DNA of 9,618 nucleotides from Oxalobacteraceae bacterium (lineage in GTDB: Bacteria; Pseudomonadota; Gammaproteobacteria; Burkholderiales; Burkholderiaceae_D), in NCBI GenBank assembly GCA_027485535.1, contig JAIXQV010000146.1, positions 1-9,618 on the forward strand, in the 5' to 3' direction. Below the pieces are notes generated by a model. That model had not been told where the DNA came from. It saw only the letters and a list, made by a program, of their open reading frames with translations, and did not search any database. Shown here in pieces: positions 6,842 through 9,618 of the stretch (positions within the stretch are counted from its first letter, which is position 1; each line of letters begins with the position of its first letter). Position numbers and translations under genes: made by a program.

Positions 6842-7777
6842 TCAGTTTGCGCCCAAACTTGGTAATAAAACTCGATAAATCTGTATCATTGCCGGGCCAA
6901 CCAGTACCAGCATCAGTGTCGGGAAGATCATGAAAATCAGCGGCATGAGCAGCTTCACCGCAATCTTCGCAGCCGCCTCTTCTGCACGCTGCCGACGCTT
7001 GGTGCGTAAGTTATCTGCATGTACTCGCAGGGAATCACCCATGCTGGTACCGAAGCGATCGGCTTGAATCATCATCGCAACCAGTAGATCAATTTCCTCG
7101 ATTCCGGTACGCAAAGCGAGATGCCGAAGCGCTGTCTCCCTTGAGAATCCGCTCCTCAGCTCCATCAGCACGAGTTGCAACTCTTGCGCCAACACCTTGC
7201 TCTTGATATCAATCTCAGCTGCGACCTTGGCGATCGCTTGATCAAGTCCTAAGCCAGCCTCGACGCAAATAATCAATAAATCGAGTGCGTCCGGGAATGA
7301 TTCAAATATCTCACGCTGGCGATCGGCAATCTTGTAGCGCAAGACAAGATTAGGTAAGTAGTAGCCAACAGCAGAAGTACTTACGAGTACGAACAGAATT
7401 CGGCTGGCACTGGAAGCCAGCAGCCCCTCGCCACTCAGGGTCAATGCGATGAGTGGAAAGCTCAAGGCCAGTAGCGTCTTGATACCGAAGAAAATGGTTG
7501 GCGCCGAAGGCTGGCGCCAGCCCGCATTAATAAAGGCGATCCGAATCGCCGACCCTTCCCAGCCTTCTGCGGGCAGCGATAGTTTTGCGAGCGGCTGTAT
7601 CACACTGGCCATTCGTTCCCGCCAGCGCGCTGATCGCTCCACCACGATATTCGAAGCCATGGCCTCAGCGAGTCGCTGCCGAACACGACTGGTGCTTAAC
7701 CACCAAACTAGTCCGGCAGAAAGGCTTGCGATGGAAACAAACACCACCATCAAAAATATGATCACTTGCATCGTCAT
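6842..7777 (-). CDS. tadC: Tad pilus inner-membrane platform protein TadC (type II secretion F-domain)
   Basis: TadC and TadB form the polytopic inner-membrane platform on which the CpaF ATPase acts to assemble Flp-type pili. The protein has 311 residues from the ATG at 7777. Hydrophobic segments lie at about 4-27, 94-113, 120-146 and 274-298. The T2SF domain (about 161-290) shows FPDALDLLIICVEAGLGLDQ at 161-180, MELRSGFSRETALRHLALRTG at 205-225 (TadC-typical), QADRFGTSMGDSLRVHAD at 238-255 and the RRQRAEEAAAK stretch before the last membrane segment, which ends near GPA. The frame is open to an ATG at 7876, but those 33 extra residues are Cys/Ser-rich, overlap tadB and have no ribosome binding site. 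The ATG at 7777 has GGAG six bases upstream. tadB ends 34 bases before it. Confidence 0.93.
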   Translation of the reverse strand: MTMQVIIFLMVVFVSIASLSAGLVWWLSTSRVRQRLAEAMASNIVVERSARWRERMASVIQPLAKLSLPAEGWEGSAIRIAFINAGWRQPSAPTIFFGIKTLLALSFPLIALTLSGEGLLASSASRILFVLVSTSAVGYYLPNLVLRYKIADRQREIFESFPDALDLLIICVEAGLGLDQAIAKVAAEIDIKSKVLAQELQLVLMELRSGFSRETALRHLALRTGIEEIDLLVAMMIQADRFGTSMGDSLRVHADNLRTKRRQRAEEAAAKIAVKLLMPLIFMIFPTLMLVLVGPAMIQIYRVLLPSLGAN

Positions 7778-7783
7778 CGCATA

Positions 7784-7787
7784 CTCC
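7784..7787 (-). promoter_or_regulatory. Ribosome binding site deciding the tadC start
   Basis: Read on the minus strand, GGAG at 7787-7784 lies six bases before the ATG at 7777. It favours this start over the upstream ATG at 7876, and over the second ATG at 7771, two codons further in. Confidence 0.65.
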
Positions 7788-7811
7788 GAGTAAATGAACT
7801 TCGTAGCCGCT

Positions 7812-8789
7812 TTACACCCGCAGCTGCACGATCGTCCGCATCCAGAGCCCACCCAGCAGCATTTGGACTGCCGCAATACCTAGTGCAACCCGACCGAGCG
7901 GATCTTCGATCAGTCGAAATAGATAGTCCGGATTAGTAATAGATAAAAGTAGTGCCATCGCGACGGGCATCAGAAACAAGATCCACCCAGAAAGCCTTCC
8001 CTCCGCCGATAAAGCACTGACCTGACCTAATAGCTTGAGACGTTCGCGGATCAAGTGCGACATGTTCTGCATCAGCTCGGCCAAGTTGCCGCCAGTGTCG
8101 CGCTGTATGAGCACCGCCACGACTAGAAAGCGTAAGTCATCAATCGGTATGCGCTGCGAAAGATGTTGCATCGCCACCTGTAAGCCGAGCCCATAGTTGA
8201 TTTCATCAGCGACTTGACGAAACTCGCCTGCAATTGGCTCAGGCATCTCTTCTGCGACCATCTGCATAGTTGCCGGAAGCGCATGGCCCGCACGTAGACT
8301 ACGGGCGATGAGATCAGCGACCTCGGGTAATTGCTGCTGGATCTGCTGCAAGCGACTGTTTCGCTGCCGGTTGAGGAGCGCAAAAGGTATCAGCGCACCA
8401 CTGATCGCTATCGCTGATGCGGTCAACCAATTTCCAGATAAAGCCAGACCGAGCAAGAGGCCGATGCCCGTGGCAGTGCCGCAGTAAGCCAGCAAACGGC
8501 TGACATTGATAGCGCTGCCTGCTTGCTGAAGTTGCGTATCGAGTGTTTGCGCCGCTGGGATTTTGCGCAAAAATTGATCGACTTCGTGGCTATCTGACAG
8601 CCTACGCTGCTTCAGTAGTGATACCCGGTAGGCACTTTGTGATTGAGCGCCTCCCATGGCTTGTATACGTTCGCTAAAGCGCCGAGCTGCCTGACTTTGT
8701 GTCGAAAACCACCAACGCCAAAGTGCCTCTACCGCAAAAGCGGTCGCGATAAAAATCAGCAGGGAAAAGCTGAAAAAAAGCAGATTCAT
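7812..8789 (-). CDS. tadB: Tad pilus inner-membrane platform protein TadB (type II secretion F-domain)
   Basis: TadB is the partner of TadC in the inner-membrane platform of the Tad/Flp pilus machine. It has 325 residues, the usual size. Hydrophobic segments lie at about 3-22, 100-118, 121-140, 267-285 and 299-320. The cytoplasmic T2SF domain starts near 154 with LPEVADLIARSLRAGHALP (154-172), then VAEEMPEPIAGEFRQVADEIN (178-198), the TadB-typical IPIDDLRFLVVAVLIQRDTGGNLAE (two parts, 214-238) and IRERLKLLGQVSALSAEGRLS (247-267). The wording RAGHALP, VAEEMPEPI and IQRDTGGNLAE separates it from TadC. The ATG at 8789 has GGGAG (8796-8800) six bases upstream. It begins 15 bases after the cpaF stop, so the genes are almost certainly co-transcribed. 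Confidence 0.94.
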   Translation of the reverse strand: MNLLFFSFSLLIFIATAFAVEALWRWWFSTQSQAARRFSERIQAMGGAQSQSAYRVSLLKQRRLSDSHEVDQFLRKIPAAQTLDTQLQQAGSAINVSRLLAYCGTATGIGLLLGLALSGNWLTASAIAISGALIPFALLNRQRNSRLQQIQQQLPEVADLIARSLRAGHALPATMQMVAEEMPEPIAGEFRQVADEINYGLGLQVAMQHLSQRIPIDDLRFLVVAVLIQRDTGGNLAELMQNMSHLIRERLKLLGQVSALSAEGRLSGWILFLMPVAMALLLSITNPDYLFRLIEDPLGRVALGIAAVQMLLGGLWMRTIVQLRV

Positions 8790-8804
8790 GGCAAGCTCCC
8801 GTTT

Positions 8805-9618
8805 TTAGCCGATCGCAGGCGTAGGCTGGTAAATTGAGTCGGATACTGACAGCCCGAATTCCTTGAGCCTCTGCTCAAACTGAGGGCAAATACCGGTGGC
8901 ACTAAAATAGCCCTTTACCTTGCCATCACTGGCGACGCCGGTTCGGCGAAAACTGAAAATCTCTTGCATCGTGATGACATCACCTTCCATGCCGGTAATC
9001 TCTTGAAGGCTGACTAATTTGCGACTGCCATCAGAAAATCTCGTCAGTTGTATGACGATCGTGATGGCCGAAGAAATCTGCTGTCGAATCGCACGTAAGC
9101 CTAAATTCGCGCTGGCCATACCGATCATGTTCTCTAGGCGAGCAAGAGCGTCTCGAGGCGTATTTGCATGAATGGTTGCCAGCGACCCCTCATGGCCTGT
9201 ATTCATCGCCTGCAGCATGTCGATCGCCTCTGCGCCTCGAACCTCACCCAAAATGATTCGATCGGGTCGCATACGCAATGCATTTCTAACTAATGCACGC
9301 TGCGGCACTTCACCCTTACCTTCGATATTCGGTGGGCGCGTCTCAAGCCGGACCACATGAGGTTGCTGAAGTAGTAGCTCGGCTGCATCTTCAATGGTGA
9401 TGATGCGCTCGCTTGAAGGAATGAAGCCTGAGATAACATTCAGCAGCGTGGTCTTGCCGCTCCCCGTACCACCGGAAATAAGAATATTCAACTTAGCGCA
9501 CGCCAGTACTTCTAATAATTCTGCAATTTGTGGCGTCAGTGTTTGACGCGTAACCAGATCTTTCATGGTCAGCCGTTGCACTGAAAAACGTCGTATCGAC
9601 AATACGGGGCCGTCTAGC
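8805..9618 (-). CDS. cpaF: Tad pilus assembly ATPase CpaF/TadA, C-terminal part (5' end outside window)
   Basis: CpaF (TadA) is the hexameric secretion ATPase that powers Flp pilus assembly at the inner membrane. The frame stays open through the right edge; the first complete codon is at 9617-9615, so about 270 residues are visible and the N-terminal region is missing. The TTG at 9602 is not a start: it sits within the conserved LDGPVLSIRRF leading into the ATPase core. Counting from 9617, the Walker A motif GGTGSGKT is at 49-56, the Asp box IEDAAEL at 75-81, the Walker B region RIILGEVRG at 120-128 with Glu125, and the His box ATIHANTPRDALARLE at 147-162 with His150. The C-terminal stretch GMEGDVITMQEIFSFRRTGV is characteristic of CpaF rather than PilB or PilT. 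The last ~35 residues (GYFSATGICPQFEQRLKEFG) also match CpaF. It leads the visible operon; no promoter is in the window. Confidence 0.95.
   Translation of the reverse strand, partial: LDGPVLSIRRFSVQRLTMKDLVTRQTLTPQIAELLEVLACAKLNILISGGTGSGKTTLLNVISGFIPSSERIITIEDAAELLLQQPHVVRLETRPPNIEGKGEVPQRALVRNALRMRPDRIILGEVRGAEAIDMLQAMNTGHEGSLATIHANTPRDALARLENMIGMASANLGLRAIRQQISSAITIVIQLTRFSDGSRKLVSLQEITGMEGDVITMQEIFSFRRTGVASDGKVKGYFSATGICPQFEQRLKEFGLSVSDSIYQPTPAIG

Noticed and set aside
7778..7876. Upstream extension of tadC to the ATG at 7876
   Set aside because: The extra 33 residues are Cys- and Ser-rich, overlap the end of tadB and lack a ribosome binding site; the ATG at 7777 has one at six bases.
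9600..9602. TTG at 9602 as the start of cpaF
   Set aside because: It encodes Leu inside the conserved LDGPVLSIRRF segment; the gene continues past the right edge.
1..9618. CRISPR array, insertion sequence, tRNA or rRNA
   Set aside because: I saw no regularly spaced repeats, transposase motifs, terminal inverted repeats or tRNA-like cloverleaf sequence; the only repeats are the short ones listed.

Overview
The window looks like chromosomal DNA of a Gram-negative bacterium, most likely a betaproteobacterium (Burkholderiales or Neisseriales-like). The main evidence is the pair of topoisomerase IV subunits: ParC carries the run DGDGAAAMRYTEARLTP around its catalytic tyrosine, which I associate with Betaproteobacteria, and ParE matches the Burkholderiales style of the protein along its length. 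The genus cannot be fixed from this sequence.

Layout. (1) Positions 1-906 hold the 3' part of a + strand gene that is open to the left window edge. Its C-terminal ~120 residues have the look of a polymorphic-toxin tip. A 77-residue + strand gene follows (962-1195) in the place where an immunity gene would sit. The first gene is lower in G+C and richer in TTA leucine codons than the housekeeping genes. (2) Positions 1196-1409 are a 214-base non-coding gap with a strong imperfect hairpin, a repeated 10-mer and a weak candidate promoter. (3) parE (1410-3401) and parC (3425-5740) lie 23 bases apart and form the operon for topoisomerase IV, the enzyme that decatenates replicated chromosomes. (4) On the opposite strand, converging on parC with 16 bases between stop codons, is the distal end of a Tad (tight adherence, Flp-type) pilus operon. 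Read from the right edge it is cpaF/tadA ATPase (truncated by the edge), tadB, tadC, then a TPR lipoprotein with a LytR_C-like C-terminal domain in the tadD position. Gaps of 15, 34 and 17 bases and good ribosome binding sites support one transcript.

How the genes work together. CpaF hydrolyses ATP to drive assembly and perhaps retraction of a thin adhesive pilus. TadB and TadC are the paired inner-membrane platform proteins it works on. The lipoprotein probably helps secretin or envelope assembly. ParE and ParC are unrelated housekeeping functions. The left-end pair, if it is an effector and immunity pair, would act in competition between bacteria.

I found no RNA genes, insertion sequences or CRISPR arrays. 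The least explained parts are the left-end pair, the parE leader and the TPR/LytR_C lipoprotein.
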